Below are positions 1-13,400 of a stretch of 30,077 bases of DNA, in pieces (the stretch's first letter is position 1; the number at the start of each line of letters is the position of its first letter). The stretch spans positions 1 through 30,077 of the forward strand of contig JAUCBJ010003527.1 in NCBI GenBank assembly GCA_032718475.1, read 5' to 3'. The stretch comes from Nemertoderma westbladi (Eukaryota; Xenacoelomorpha; Nemertodermatida; Nemertodermatidae). The notes under the pieces are model-generated. The model was given only the letters and a program-made list of their open reading frames with translations, was not told where the DNA came from and ran no database searches. Both the position numbers and the translations under genes were made by a program.

Positions 1-3000
1 TCCCAAAAATTACCTAATGTAGAATTAAGGAAACACTCGAGGATCTCCCAAAAATTACCTAATGTAGAAGTAAGGAAGCACTCGAGGATCTCCCAAAAAT
101 TACCCAATGTAGAATTAAGGAAACACTCGAGGATCTCCCAAAAATTACCCAATGTAGAATTAAGGAAGCACTCGAGGATCTCCCAAAAATTACCCAATGT
201 AGAAGTAAGGAAACACTCGAGGATCTCCCAAAAATTACCTAATGTAGAATTAAGGAAGCACTCGAGGATCTCCCAAAAATTACCTAATGTAGAAGTAAGG
301 AAGCACTCGAGGATCTCCCAAAAATTACCCAATGTAGAAGTAAGGAAGCACTCGAGGATCTCCCAAAAATTACCTAATGTAGAATTAAGGAAACACTCGA
401 GGATCTCCCAAAAATTACCTAATGTAGAATTAAGGAAACACTCGAGGATCTCCCAAAAATTACCCAATGTAGAATTAAGGAAACACTCGAGGATCTCCCA
501 AAAATTACCTAATGTAGAATTAAGGAAGCACTCGAGGATCTCCCAAAAATTACCTAATGTAGAAGTAAGGAAGCACTCGAGGATCTCCCAAAAATTACCC
601 AATGTAGAAGTAAGGAAGCACTCGAGGATCTCCCAAAAATTACCTAATGTAGAATTAAGGAAACACTCGAGGATCTCCCAAAAATTACCCAATGTAGAAT
701 TAAGGAAGCACTCGAGGATCTCCCAAAAATTACCCAATGTAGAAGTAAGGAAACACTCGAGGATCTCCCAAAAATTACCTAATGTAGAATTAAGGAAGCA
801 CTCGAGGATCTCCCAAAAATTACCTAATGTAGAAGTAAGGAAGCACTCGAGGATCTCCCAAAAATTACCCAATGTAGAAGTAAGGAAGCACTCGAGGATC
901 TCCCAAAAATTACCCAATGTAGAATTAAGGAAACACTCGAGGATCTCCCAAAAATTACCCAATGTAGAATTAAGAAAACACTCGAGGATCTCCCAAAAAA
1001 AACAACCCAATGTAGAATTAAGGAAACACTCGAGGATCTCCCAAAAATTACCCAATGTAGAATTAAGGAAGCACTCGAGGATCTCCCAAAAATTACCCAA
1101 TGTAGAAGTAAGGAAACACTCGAGGATCTCCCAAAAATTACCTAATGTAGAATTAAGGAAGCACTCGAGGATCTCCCAAAAATTACCCAATGTAGAAGTA
1201 AGGAAGCACTCGAGGATCTCCCAAAAATTACCCAATGTAGAATTAAGGAAGCACTCGAGGATCTCCCAAAAATTACCCAATGTAGAATTAAGGAAACACT
1301 CGAGGATCTCCCAAAAATTACCTAATGTAGAATTAAGGAAGCACTCGAGGATCTCCCAAAAATTACCTGATGTAGAATTAAGAAAACACTCGAGGATCTC
1401 CCAAAAAAAACAACCCAATGTAGAATTAAGAAAACACTCGAGGATCTCCCAAAAATTACCTAATGTAGAATTAAGGAAACACTCGAGGATCGCCCAAAAA
1501 TTACCTAATGTAGAATTAAGGAAACACTCGAGGATCTCCCAAAAATTACCCAATGTAGAATTAAGGAAGCACTCGAGGATCTCCCAAAAATTACCCAATG
1601 TAGAATTAAGAAAACACTCGAGGATCTCCCAAAAAAAACAACCCAATGTAGAATTAAGAAAACACTCGAGGATCTCCCAAAAATTACCTAATGTAGAATT
1701 AAGGAAACACTCGAGGATCTCCCAAAAATTACCTAATGTAGAATTAAGGAAACACTCGAGGATCTCCCAAAAATTACCCAATGTAGAATTAAGGAAGCAC
1801 TCGAGGATCTCCCAAAAATTACCCAATGTAGAATTAAGGAAACACTCAAGGATCTCCCAAAAATTACCTAATGTAGAATTAAGGAAGCACTCGAGGATCT
1901 CCCAAAAATTACCTAATGTAGAAGTAAGGAAGCACTCGAGGATCTCCCAAAAATTACCCAATGTAGAAGTAAGGAAGCACTCGAGGATCTCCCAAAAATT
2001 ACCTAATGTAGAATTAAGGAAACACTCGAGGATCTCCCAAAAATTACCCAATGTAGAATTAAGGAAGCACTCGAGGATCTCCCAAAAATTACCCAATGTA
2101 GAATTAAGGAAACACTCGAGGATCTCCCAAAAATTACCCAATGTAGAATTAAGGAAACACTCGAGGATCTCCCAAAAATTACCTAATGTAGAATTAAGGA
2201 AACACTCGAGGATCTCCCAAAAATTACCTAATGTAGAATTAAGGAAGCACTCGAGGATCTCCCAAAAATTACCCAATGTAGAATTAAGGAAACACTCGAG
2301 GATCTCCCAAAAATTACCTAATGTAGAATTAAGGAAGCACTCGAGGATCTCCCAAAAATTACCTAATGTAGAAGTAAGGAAGCACTCGAGGATCTCCCAA
2401 AAATTACCCAATGTAGAATTAAGGAAACACTCGAGGATCTCCCAAAAATTACCTAATGTAGAAGTAAGGAAACACTCGAGGATCTCCCAAAAATTACCCA
2501 ATGTAGAATTAAGGAAACACTCGAGGATCTCCCAAAAATTACCCAATGTAGAATTAAGGAAACACTCGAGGATCTCCCAAAAATTACCTAATGTAGAATT
2601 AAGGAAGCACTCGAGGATCTCCCAAAAATTACCTAATGTAGAAGTAAGGAAGCACTCGAGGATCTCCCAAAAATTACCCAATGTAGAATTAAGGAAACAC
2701 TCGAGGATCTCCCAAAAATTACCTAATGTAGAATTAAGGAAGCACTCGAGGATCTCCCAAAAATTACCTAATGTAGAAGTAAGGAAGCACTCGAGGATCT
2801 CCCAAAAATTACCCAATGTAGAATTAAGGAAACACTCGAGGATCTCCCAAAAATTACCTAATGTAGAATTAAGGAAGCACTCGAGGATCTCCCAAAAATT
2901 ACCTAATGTAGAAGTAAGGAAGCACTCGAGGATCTCCCAAAAATTACCCAATGTAGAAGTAAGGAAGCACTCGAGGATCTCCCAAAAATTACCTAATGTA

Positions 3001-3018
3001 GAATTAAGGAAACACTCG

Positions 3019-5759
3019 AGGATCTCCCAAAAATTACCTAATGTAGAATTAAGGAAACACTCAAGGATCTCCCAAAAATTACCTAATGTAGAATTAAGGA
3101 AGCACTCGAGGATCTCCCAAAAATTACCTAATGTAGAAGTAAGGAAGCACTCGAGGATCTCCCAAAAATTACCCAATGTAGAAGTAAGGAAACACTCGAG
3201 GATCTCCCAAAAATTACCCAATGTAGAATTAAGGAAACACTCAAGGATCTCCCAAAAATTACCTAATGTAGAATTAAGGAAACACTCAAGGATCTCCCAA
3301 AAATTACCTAATGTAGAATTAAGGAAGCACTCGAGGATCTCCCAAAAATTACCTAATGTAGAATTAAGGAAACACTCGAGGATCTCCCAAAAGTTACCTA
3401 ATGTAGAAGTAAGGAAGCACTCGAGGATCTCCCAAAAATTACCTAATGTAGAAGTAAGGAAGCACTCGAGGATCTCCCAAAAATTACCTAATGTAGAATT
3501 AAGGAAACACTCGAGGATCTCCCAAAAGTTACCTAATGTAGAATTAAGGAAGCACTCGAGGATCTCCCAAAAATTACCTAATGTAGAAGTAAGGAAGCAC
3601 TCGAGGATCTCCCAAAAAAAACAACCCAATGTAGAAGTAAGGAAACACTCGAGGATCTCCCAAAAATTACCCAATGTAGAATTAAGGAAACACTCGAGGA
3701 TCTCCCAAAAGTTACCTAATGTAGAAGTAAGGAAGCACTCGAGGATCTCCCAAAAAAAACAACCCAATGTAGAAGTAAGGAAACACTCGAGGATCTCCCA
3801 AAAGTTACCTAATGTAGAATTAAGGAAGCACTCGAGGATCTCCCAAAAATTACCTAATGTAGAAGTAAGGAAGCACTCGAGGATCTCCCAAAAAAAACAA
3901 CCCAATGTAGAAGTAAGGAAACACTCGAGGATCTCCCAAAAATTACCCAATGTAGAATTAAGGAAACACTCGAGGATCTCCCAAAAGTTACCTAATGTAG
4001 AAGTAAGGAAGCACTCGAGGATCTCCCAAAAAAAACAACCCAATGTAGAAGTAAGGAAACACTCGAGGATCTCCCAAAAGTTACCTAATGTAGAATTAAG
4101 GAAGCACTCGAGGATCTCCCAAAAATTACCTAATGTAGAAGTAAGGAAGCACTCGAGGATCTCCCAAAAAAAACAACCCAATGTAGAAGTAAGGAAACAC
4201 TCGAGGATCTCCCAAAAATTACCCAATGTAGAATTAAGGAAACACTCGAGGATCTCCCAAAAATTACCTAATGTAGAATTAAGGAAACACTCAAGGATCT
4301 CCCAAAAATTACCTAATGTAGAATTAAGGAAGCACTCGAGGATCTCCCAAAAATTACCTAATGTAGAAGTAAGGAAGCACTCGAGGATCTCCCAAAAATT
4401 ACCCAATGTAGAAGTAAGGAAACACTCGAGGATCTCCCAAAAATTACCTAATGTAGAATTAAGGAAACACTCAAGGATCTCCCAAAAATTACCTAATGTA
4501 GAATTAAGGAAGCACTCGAGGATCTCCCAAAAATTACCTAATGTAGAAGTAAGGAAGCACTCGAGGATCTCCCAAAAATTACCCAATGTAGAAGTAAGGA
4601 AACACTCGAGGATCTCCCAAAAATTACCCAATGTAGAATTAAGGAAACACTCAAGGATCTCCCAAAAATTACCTAATGTAGAATTAAGGAAACACTCAAG
4701 GATCTCCCAAAAATTACCTAATGTAGAATTAAGGAAACACTCAAGGATCTCCCAAAAATTACCTAATGTAGAATTAAGGAAGCACTCGAGGATCTCCCAA
4801 AAATTACCTAATGTAGAAGTAAGGAAGCACTCGAGGATCTCCCAAAAATTACCCAATGTAGAAGTAAGGAAACACTCGAGGATCTCCCAAAAATTACCCA
4901 ATGTAGAATTAAGGAAACACTCAAGGATCTCCCAAAAATTACCTAATGTAGAATTAAGGAAACACTCAAGGATCTCCCAAAAATTACCTAATGTAGAATT
5001 AAGGAAGCACTCGAGGATCTCCCAAAAATTACCTAATGTAGAATTAAGGAAACACTCGAGGATCTCCCAAAAGTTACCTAATGTAGAAGTAAGGAAGCAC
5101 TCGAGGATCTCCCAAAAATTACCTAATGTAGAAGTAAGGAAGCACTCGAGGATCTCCCAAAAATTACCTAATGTAGAATTAAGGAAACACTCGAGGATCT
5201 CCCAAAAGTTACCTAATGTAGAATTAAGGAAGCACTCGAGGATCTCCCAAAAATTACCTAATGTAGAAGTAAGGAAGCACTCGAGGATCTCCCAAAAAAA
5301 ACAACCCAATGTAGAAGTAAGGAAACACTCGAGGATCTCCCAAAAATTACCCAATGTAGAATTAAGGAAACACTCGAGGATCTCCCAAAAGTTACCTAAT
5401 GTAGAAGTAAGGAAGCACTCGAGGATCTCCCAAAAAAAACAACCCAATGTAGAAGTAAGGAAACACTCGAGGATCTCCCAAAAGTTACCTAATGTAGAAT
5501 TAAGGAAGCACTCGAGGATCTCCCAAAAATTACCTAATGTAGAAGTAAGGAAGCACTCGAGGATCTCCCAAAAAAAACAACCCAATGTAGAAGTAAGGAA
5601 ACACTCGAGGATCTCCCAAAAATTACCCAATGTAGAATTAAGGAAACACTCGAGGATCTCCCAAAAGTTACCTAATGTAGAAGTAAGGAAGCACTCGAGG
5701 ATCTCCCAAAAAAAACAACCCAATGTAGAAGTAAGGAAACACTCGAGGATCTCCCAAAA
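3019..5759. repeat. 1,680-bp-period duplication inside the array
   Basis: Bases 3019-4079 and 4699-5759 appear identical over 1,061 bp when compared line by line, including the order of unit variants and of the 48-bp units. The match breaks at a g/a difference on the left (3018 versus 4698) and at 4080 versus 5760 on the right. This is a duplicated block of many units, not only single-unit slippage. Confidence 0.85.
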
Positions 5760-5874
5760 ATTACCCAATGTAGAATTAAGGAAACACTCGAGGATCTCCC
5801 AAAAGTTACCTAATGTAGAAGTAAGGAAGCACTCGAGGATCTCCCAAAAAAAACAACCCAATGTAGAAGTAAGG

Positions 5875-8700
5875 AAACACTCGAGGATCTCCCAAAAATT
5901 ACCCAATGTAGAATTAAGGAAACACTCGAGGATCTCCCAAAAGTTACCTAATGTAGAAGTAAGGAAGCACTCGAGGATCTCCCAAAAAAAACAACCCAAT
6001 GTAGAAGTAAGGAAACACTCGAGGATCTCCCAAAAATTACCCAATGTAGAATTAAGGAAACACTCGAGGATCTCCCAAAAATTACCTAATGTAGAATTAA
6101 GGAAGCACTCGAGGATCTCCCAAAAATTACCTAATGTAGAAGTAAGGAAGCACTCGAGGATCTCCCAAAAATTACCCAATGTAGAAGTAAGGAAGCACTC
6201 GAGGATCTCCCAAAAATTACCTAATGTAGAATTAAGGAAGCACTCGAGGATCTCCCAAAAATTACCTAATGTAGAAGTAAGGAAGCACTCGAGGATCTCC
6301 CAAAAATTACCTAATGTAGAATTAAGGAAGCACTCGAGGATCTCCCAAAAATTACCTAATGTAGAATTAAGGAAACACTCGAGGATCTCCCAAAAATTAC
6401 CTAATGTAGAATTAAGGAAGCACTCGAGGATCTCCCAAAAATTACCTAATGTAGAATTAAGGAAGCACTCGAGGATCTCCCAAAAATTACCTAATGTAGA
6501 ATTAAGGAAACACTCGAGGATCTCCCAAAAATTACCCAATGTAGAAGTAAGAAAACACTCGAGGATCTCCCAAAAAAAACAACCCAATGTAGAATTAAGA
6601 AAACACTCGAGGATCTCCCAAAAAAAACAACCCAATGTAGAATTAAGAAAACACTCGAGGATCTCCCAAAAATTACCCAATGTAGAATTAAGGAAACACT
6701 CGAGGATCTCCCAAAAATTACCTAATGTAGAATTAAGGAAACACTCGAGGATCTCCCAAAAAAAACAACCCAATGTAGAATTAAGAAAACACTCGAGGAT
6801 CTCCCAAAAAAAACAACCCAATGTAGAATTAAGAAAACACTCGAGGATCTCCCAAAAATTACCCAATGTAGAATTAAGGAAACACTCGAGGATCTCCCAA
6901 AAATTACCTAATGTAGAATTAAGGAAACACTCGAGGATCTCCCAAAAAAAACAACCCAATGTAGAATTAAGAAAACACTCGAGGATCTCCCAAAAAAAAC
7001 AACCCAATGTAGAATTAAGAAAACACTCGAGGATCTCCCAAAAATTACCCAATGTAGAATTAAGAAAACACTCGAGGATCTCCCAAAAAAAACAACCCAA
7101 TGTAGAATTAAGAAAACACTCGAGGATCTCCCAAAAATTACCTAATGTAGAATTAAGAAAACACTCGAGGATCTCCCAAAAAAAACAACCCAATGTAGAA
7201 TTAAGAAAACACTCGAGGATCTCCCAAAAATTACCCAATGTAGAATTAAGGAAACACTCGAGGATCTCCCAAAAAAAACAACCCAATGTAGAATTAAGAA
7301 AACACTCGAGGATCTCCCAAAAATTACCCAATGTAGAATTAAGGAAACACTCGAGGATCTCCCAAAAGTTACCTAATGTAGAAGTAAGGAAGCACTCGAG
7401 GATCTCCCAAAAAAAACAACCCAATGTAGAAGTAAGGAAACACTCGAGGATCTCCCAAAAATTACCCAATGTAGAATTAAGGAAACACTCGAGGATCTCC
7501 CAAAAATTACCTAATGTAGAATTAAGGAAGCACTCGAGGATCTCCCAAAAATTACCTAATGTAGAAGTAAGGAAGCACTCGAGGATCTCCCAAAAATTAC
7601 CCAATGTAGAAGTAAGGAAGCACTCGAGGATCTCCCAAAAATTACCTAATGTAGAATTAAGGAAGCACTCGAGGATCTCCCAAAAATTACCTAATGTAGA
7701 AGTAAGGAAGCACTCGAGGATCTCCCAAAAATTACCTAATGTAGAATTAAGGAAGCACTCGAGGATCTCCCAAAAATTACCTAATGTAGAATTAAGGAAA
7801 CACTCGAGGATCTCCCAAAAATTACCTAATGTAGAATTAAGGAAGCACTCGAGGATCTCCCAAAAATTACCTAATGTAGAATTAAGGAAGCACTCGAGGA
7901 TCTCCCAAAAATTACCTAATGTAGAATTAAGGAAACACTCGAGGATCTCCCAAAAATTACCCAATGTAGAAGTAAGAAAACACTCGAGGATCTCCCAAAA
8001 AAAACAACCCAATGTAGAATTAAGAAAACACTCGAGGATCTCCCAAAAAAAACAACCCAATGTAGAATTAAGAAAACACTCGAGGATCTCCCAAAAATTA
8101 CCCAATGTAGAATTAAGGAAACACTCGAGGATCTCCCAAAAATTACCTAATGTAGAATTAAGGAAACACTCGAGGATCTCCCAAAAAAAACAACCCAATG
8201 TAGAATTAAGAAAACACTCGAGGATCTCCCAAAAAAAACAACCCAATGTAGAATTAAGAAAACACTCGAGGATCTCCCAAAAATTACCCAATGTAGAATT
8301 AAGGAAACACTCGAGGATCTACCAAAAATTACCTAATGTAGAATTAAGGAAACACTCGAGGATCTCCCAAAAAAAACAACCCAATGTAGAATTAAGAAAA
8401 CACTCGAGGATCTCCCAAAAAAAACAACCCAATGTAGAATTAAGAAAACACTCGAGGATCTCCCAAAAATTACCCAATGTAGAATTAAGAAAACACTCGA
8501 GGATCTCCCAAAAAAAACAACCCAATGTAGAATTAAGAAAACACTCGAGGATCTCCCAAAAATTACCTAATGTAGAATTAAGAAAACACTCGAGGATCTC
8601 CCAAAAAAAACAACCCAATGTAGAATTAAGAAAACACTCGAGGATCTCCCAAAAATTACCCAATGTAGAATTAAGGAAACACTCGAGGATCTCCCAAAAA
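5875..8700. repeat. 1,425-bp-period duplication inside the array
   Basis: Bases 5875-7275 recur at 7300-8700 with one mismatch seen (c at 6896, a at 8321). The two 1.4-kb copies are almost adjacent. Just upstream, from 5566, a three-unit higher-order repeat of 138 bp (48+45+45) is iterated about four times. Confidence 0.85.
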
Positions 8701-10388
8701 TTACCCAATGTAGAATTAAGGAAACACTCGAGGATCTCCCAAAAATTACCCAATGTAGAATTAAGGAAACACTCGAGGATCTCCCAAAAAAAACAACCCA
8801 ATGTAGAATTAAGAAAACACTCGAGGATCTCCCAAAAATTACCCAATGTAGAATTAAGGAAACACTCGAGGATCTCCCAAAAAAAACAACCCAATGTAGA
8901 ATTAAGAAAACACTCGAGGATCTCCCAAAAAAAACAACCCAATGTAGAATTAAGAAAACACTCGAGGATCTCCCAAAAATTACCTAATGTAGAATTAAGA
9001 AAACACTCGAGGATCTCCCAAAAATTACCCAATGTAGAATTAAGGAAACACTCGAGGATCTCCCAAAAATTACCCAATGTAGAATTAAGGAAACACTCGA
9101 GGATCTCCCAAAAAAAACAACCCAATGTAGAATTAAGAAAACACTCGAGGATCTCCCAAAAATTACCCAATGTAGAATTAAGGAAACACTCGAGGATCTC
9201 CCAAAAAAAACAACCCAATGTAGAATTAAGAAAACACTCGAGGATCTCCCAAAAAAAACAACCCAATGTAGAATTAAGAAAACACTCGAGGATCTCCCAA
9301 AAATTACCTAATGTAGAATTAAGAAAACACTCGAGGATCTCCCAAAAATTACCCAATGTAGAATTAAGGAAACACTCGAGGATCTCCCAAAAAAAACAAC
9401 CCAATGTAGAATTAAGAAAACACTCGAGGATCTCCCAAAAATTACCTAATGTAGAATTAAGAAAACACTCGAGGATCTCCCAAAAATTACCTAATGTAGA
9501 ATTAAGAAAACACTCGAGGATCTCCCAAAAATTACCCAATGTAGAATTAAGGAAACACTCGAGGATCTCCCAAAAAAAACAACCCAATGTAGAATTAAGA
9601 AAACACTCGAGGATCTCCCAAAAAAAACAACCCAATGTAGAATTAAGAAAACACTCGAGGATCTCCCAAAAATTACCCAATGTAGAATTAAGGAAACACT
9701 CGAGGATCTCCCAAAAAAAACAACCCAATGTAGAATTAAGAAAACACTCGAGGATCTCCCAAAAATTACCCAATGTAGAATTAAGGAAACACTCGAGGAT
9801 CTCCCAAAAATTACCTAATGTAGAATTAAGGAAGCACTCGAGGATCTCCCAAAAATTACCTAATGTAGAATTAAGGAAACACTCGAGGATCTCCCAAAAA
9901 TTACCTAATGTAGAATTAAGGAAGCACTCGAGGATCTCCCAAAAATTACCTAATGTAGAATTAAGAAAACACTCGAGGATCTCCCAAAAATTACCTAATG
10001 TAGAATTAAGGAAACACTCGAGGATCTCCCAAAAATTACCCAATGTAGAATTAAGAAAACACTCGAGGATCTCCCAAAAATTACCTAATGTAGAATTAAG
10101 GAAACACTCGAGGATCTCCCAAAAATTACCTAATGTAGAATTAAGGAAACACTCGAGGATCTCCCAAAAAAACCCAATGTAGAAGTAAGGAAGCACTCGA
10201 GGATCTTCCAAAATTTACACAGAGAATTTAGTTTTCACCAAATTCCATATAAAACTATATTATATACCTTAATTTTTATATAAAACACGTGCCAAAGATT
10301 ACAGCCACATTATCATGCTATCCTGTAAATTATTACTTTACTTAACTCCATGGCGTAAACTATTTAATATTGATTTTATTTTATGTAG

Positions 10389-10497
10389 GAGGAAATCCTG
10401 GAGTGGAAGGATAAATGTTCCCTGGCCGAGGGTCAACTAGCTGCTGTACAGGAAAGCAACCATCTCCTTAACAAAGAATTATCGGCTGCATTTGCAG
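10389..10497 (+). CDS. Exon a of the Ig/coiled-coil gene
   Basis: A 109-bp internal exon between acceptor tttattttatgtag and donor GCAG|gtttgt. It encodes EEILEWKDKCSLAEG and onward, a strongly helical, coiled-coil-like 36 residues. The TAG of the acceptor would be an in-frame stop, so the exon must begin at 10389. It ends in phase 1, and its single G completes a GGT codon with exon b, which independently supports the pairing. Confidence 0.7.
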
Positions 10498-13400
10498 GTT
10501 TGTAGTTATTATTAAATATGTAGACGAAACTTCGTGAGACGAACTTCTATGAGATAATATTATTTATGAGATTATTTACATTACTGATTGAACATTATAG
10601 GCCTACTACCGTAAACTCTTATACTGTGTTATTTATTCTCCATCACGACGCCACGTTTCTAAATATCAAACCCTCGACTGGGACTCTTCTCTACAGCATG
10701 TAGAAGATCGATCATAGTTCCTCTGGGCCTTATGACACTTAAGATACGATATTATTTCATGTATGTTATCCGGTGCGCATTCCACACTACCACAATAGGA
10801 TATATCTGTAATACGAAATGCGCACCGATGTCTACATTGTATAAAATGTTCAGGGCCGGATTAAACCATATTGGGGCCCGGGTCTTTCAGTTTTTCAAAT
10901 ATTAAATAATATTTTACTATATCAAATAATATACATTATAGGCTAATAACAAAACATCGTTTTATTTCGAAGAAATTTCGTTTACCTAAATATTGCCCAA
11001 CTGCCTCCGAAGTGGAAGTGGCCTAATTTGCAACATGATTTAGGCACGTCTGAGACAATTATTTAATCTTAATTGATCAATAGTTCCTAACGTGTTCAAG
11101 AACTCGTAGTTAGAAGACGTTGGATTATAAAGTTAAATTAGCGGGGAAAATGATAGCATCAACAGATCACTTCACCTTTCTAGGTCTACTGGTCCCATGG
11201 ACAAATAACAATGTACTAGGATCTTTCAAATCGAGGATATGGGCGCATGCGAATCGAATGGAATTAAGGGGACTCTGTATTGACAGTGTCCCATTATGTG
11301 TGGTATCTAAGATATGGTCAACTATTGTGCTGCCCTCAGTACTATATGGATCCGGGATGATTACCAAGAACAACATGAAAGACATTGTTACTTCCATACA
11401 TAAATGTATACATAAAGTGCTACGAGTAGGTACTTCCATACATAAATGTATACATAAAGTGCTACGAGTAGGTACTTCCATACATAAATGTATACATAAA
11501 GTGCTACGAGTAGGTACTTCCATACATAAATGTATACATAAAGTGCTACGAGTAGGTACTTCCATACATAAATGTATACATAAAGTGCTACGAGTAGGTA
11601 CTTCCATACATAAATGTATACATAAAGTGCTACGAGTAGGTACTTCCATACATAAATGTATACATAAAGTGCTACGAGTAGGTACTTCCATACATAAATG
11701 TATACATAAAGTGCTACGAGTAGGTACTTCCATACATAAATGTATACATAAAGTGCTACGAGTAGGTACTTCCATACATAAATGTATACATAAAGTGCTA
11801 CGAGTAGGTACTTCCATACATAAATGTATACATAAAGTGCTACGAGTAGGTACTTCCATACATAAATGTATACATAAAGTGCTACGAGTAGGTACTTCCA
11901 TACATAAATGTATACATAAAGTGCTACGAGTAGGTACTTCCATACATAAATGTATACATAAAGTGCTACGAGTAGGTACTTCCATACATAGATGTATACA
12001 TAAAGTGCTACGAGTAGGTACTTCCATACATAAATGTATACATAAAGTGCTACGAGTAGGTACTTCCATACATAAATGTATACATAAAGTGCTACGAGTA
12101 GGTACTTCCATACATAAATGTATACATAAAGTGCTACGAGTAGGTACTTCCATACATAAATGTATACATAAAGTGCTACGAGTAGGTACTTCCATACATA
12201 AATGTATACATAAAGTGCTACGAGTAGGTACTTCCATACATAAATGTATACATAAAGTGCTACGAGTAGGTACTTCCATACATAAATGTATACATAAAGT
12301 GCTACGAGTAGGTACTTCCATACATAAATGTATACATAAAGTGCTACGAGTAGGTACTTCCATACATAAATGTATACATAAAGTGCTACGAGTAGGTACT
12401 TCCATACACTGTCCATTGTGGTTTATGCAGTCCGAATCAGAAACAACCCCCCCCCCCCCCCCCCCTCCACCCCCTCCACCCCCCTCATACCAAATTTCCA
12501 GTTTTGAACAAAGAACTACAACTATTCCATGAAAATTATCGAATTGTCAAGCTCAATAGAATTCCGGTAAACACCCGAGGTGGTTGTTAACAATTACGTA
12601 ATAATATTTTATATTTATTTATTAAAATGGCCCCGATTGTGAAGTATACCAGACTGAAGTGTTTACTCATTTCATAGTTTTTTAAATATTTCATATTTCT
12701 TGTTTGGCTTCAAATTGTTGGGTGGTAAAATAATAGTATGGTGATGTGGGCTGGACTGGACATGCTATTTATAGTTCGACTAGAAATTTACTCACTTTAA
12801 TGAAGTAGCCTCATTTGTTCGACCCGACACTCCACTTTTTTTTAAATTAAATCTGTGATCGTTTGAGTATCGTATAGATGTAAATCAAACCATCCGCGGG
12901 TAGTACCGGTACTAGTAAATAGCTGAGGAAAGCAACCAATAGTCCAATGCACTATGGCTGTATCCCCACTGTTGGTATAGACCAAAAGCCTCTAACTGTT
13001 GGCCCCTTCTTCCTCAGGTAAAACCCATGAGGAACTGGTTCTGTTGCTGATACAACTACAGAGGAACTACACGGAACTCAAATCGGAACGAGATATCTAC
13101 CGGCTGCAGTTGGACAATGTCGAAGGAGTTTACGACACACTACCCAATCGGAACACAGAGACCCGAGTGATGGAAGGTCCCGACGGTAGTACCACAACGA
13201 GCACCACCACAGTGGTGACACGGGGGGCCGTCGGAGTGAGTCAGTACGACGCGGATCGCAAGTTGCAGCCGTTCCGACGCGCGTTGTCGGAACGGGACCT
13301 CGCACCGCCGGAGGAGACCAAGTCGCGACTGTTCAACCCCGACGAACGGTTGTACGAGGTCAACTGCGGTGTATTCTTCTGGAATATGCAGGAGAAGTTG

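Larger units (their letters stand above)
1..10217. repeat. Giant 45/48-bp minisatellite array
   Basis: About 220 tandem copies of a 45-bp unit (start tcccaaaaattacctaatgt, end aaacactcgaggatc) fill the first third of the window. A 48-bp variant replaces the aaaaattac segment with aaaaaaaacaac. Units differ at a few fixed positions: tacc-t/c-aatg, gaa-t/g-taag, agg/aga before the A-run, aaac/aagc, ctcgag/ctcaag. The array begins before base 1 and decays at 10150-10217 in a shortened unit and a mutated one. Because 45 and 48 are both multiples of three, one minus-strand frame stays open for about 1.9 kb, encoding a 15/16-residue repeat. I regard that as a by-product. The exon starting at 10389 enters in mid-protein, so the array probably lies inside an intron. 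Confidence 0.98.
11120..12532 (+). pseudogene. Reverse-transcriptase C-terminal fragment interrupted by an array
   Basis: The first 90 codons (11120-11389) resemble the region after the palm of non-LTR reverse transcriptases: DHFTFLGLLV, then KIWSTIVLPSVLYGSGMITK, comparable to FCYLGSWI and AAVVPVLLYGSPCWAL in the LINE at 24.1-25.8 kb. The frame then runs straight into 24 copies of a 42-bp (14-codon) repeat, a short non-repeat piece and a poly-C tract before stopping. There is no endonuclease or catalytic palm motif. It lies inside the intron between exons a and b, so it is a dead 5'-truncated insertion whose coding sequence has become a minisatellite. The clade is unknown. Confidence 0.55.

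Noticed and set aside
8319-10211. 630-residue minus-strand protein of WEILECFLNSTLG repeats
   Set aside because: It exists only because unit lengths are multiples of three. There is no unique domain or promoter, and it stays within the array.
1-10217. CRISPR-like regular array
   Set aside because: There are no unique spacers between repeats. Units are directly tandem and the sequence is eukaryotic, so it is a minisatellite.
11167-12416. Minus-strand open frames across the 42-bp array
   Set aside because: These are periodic translations of the repeat in other frames, with no unique homologous content.
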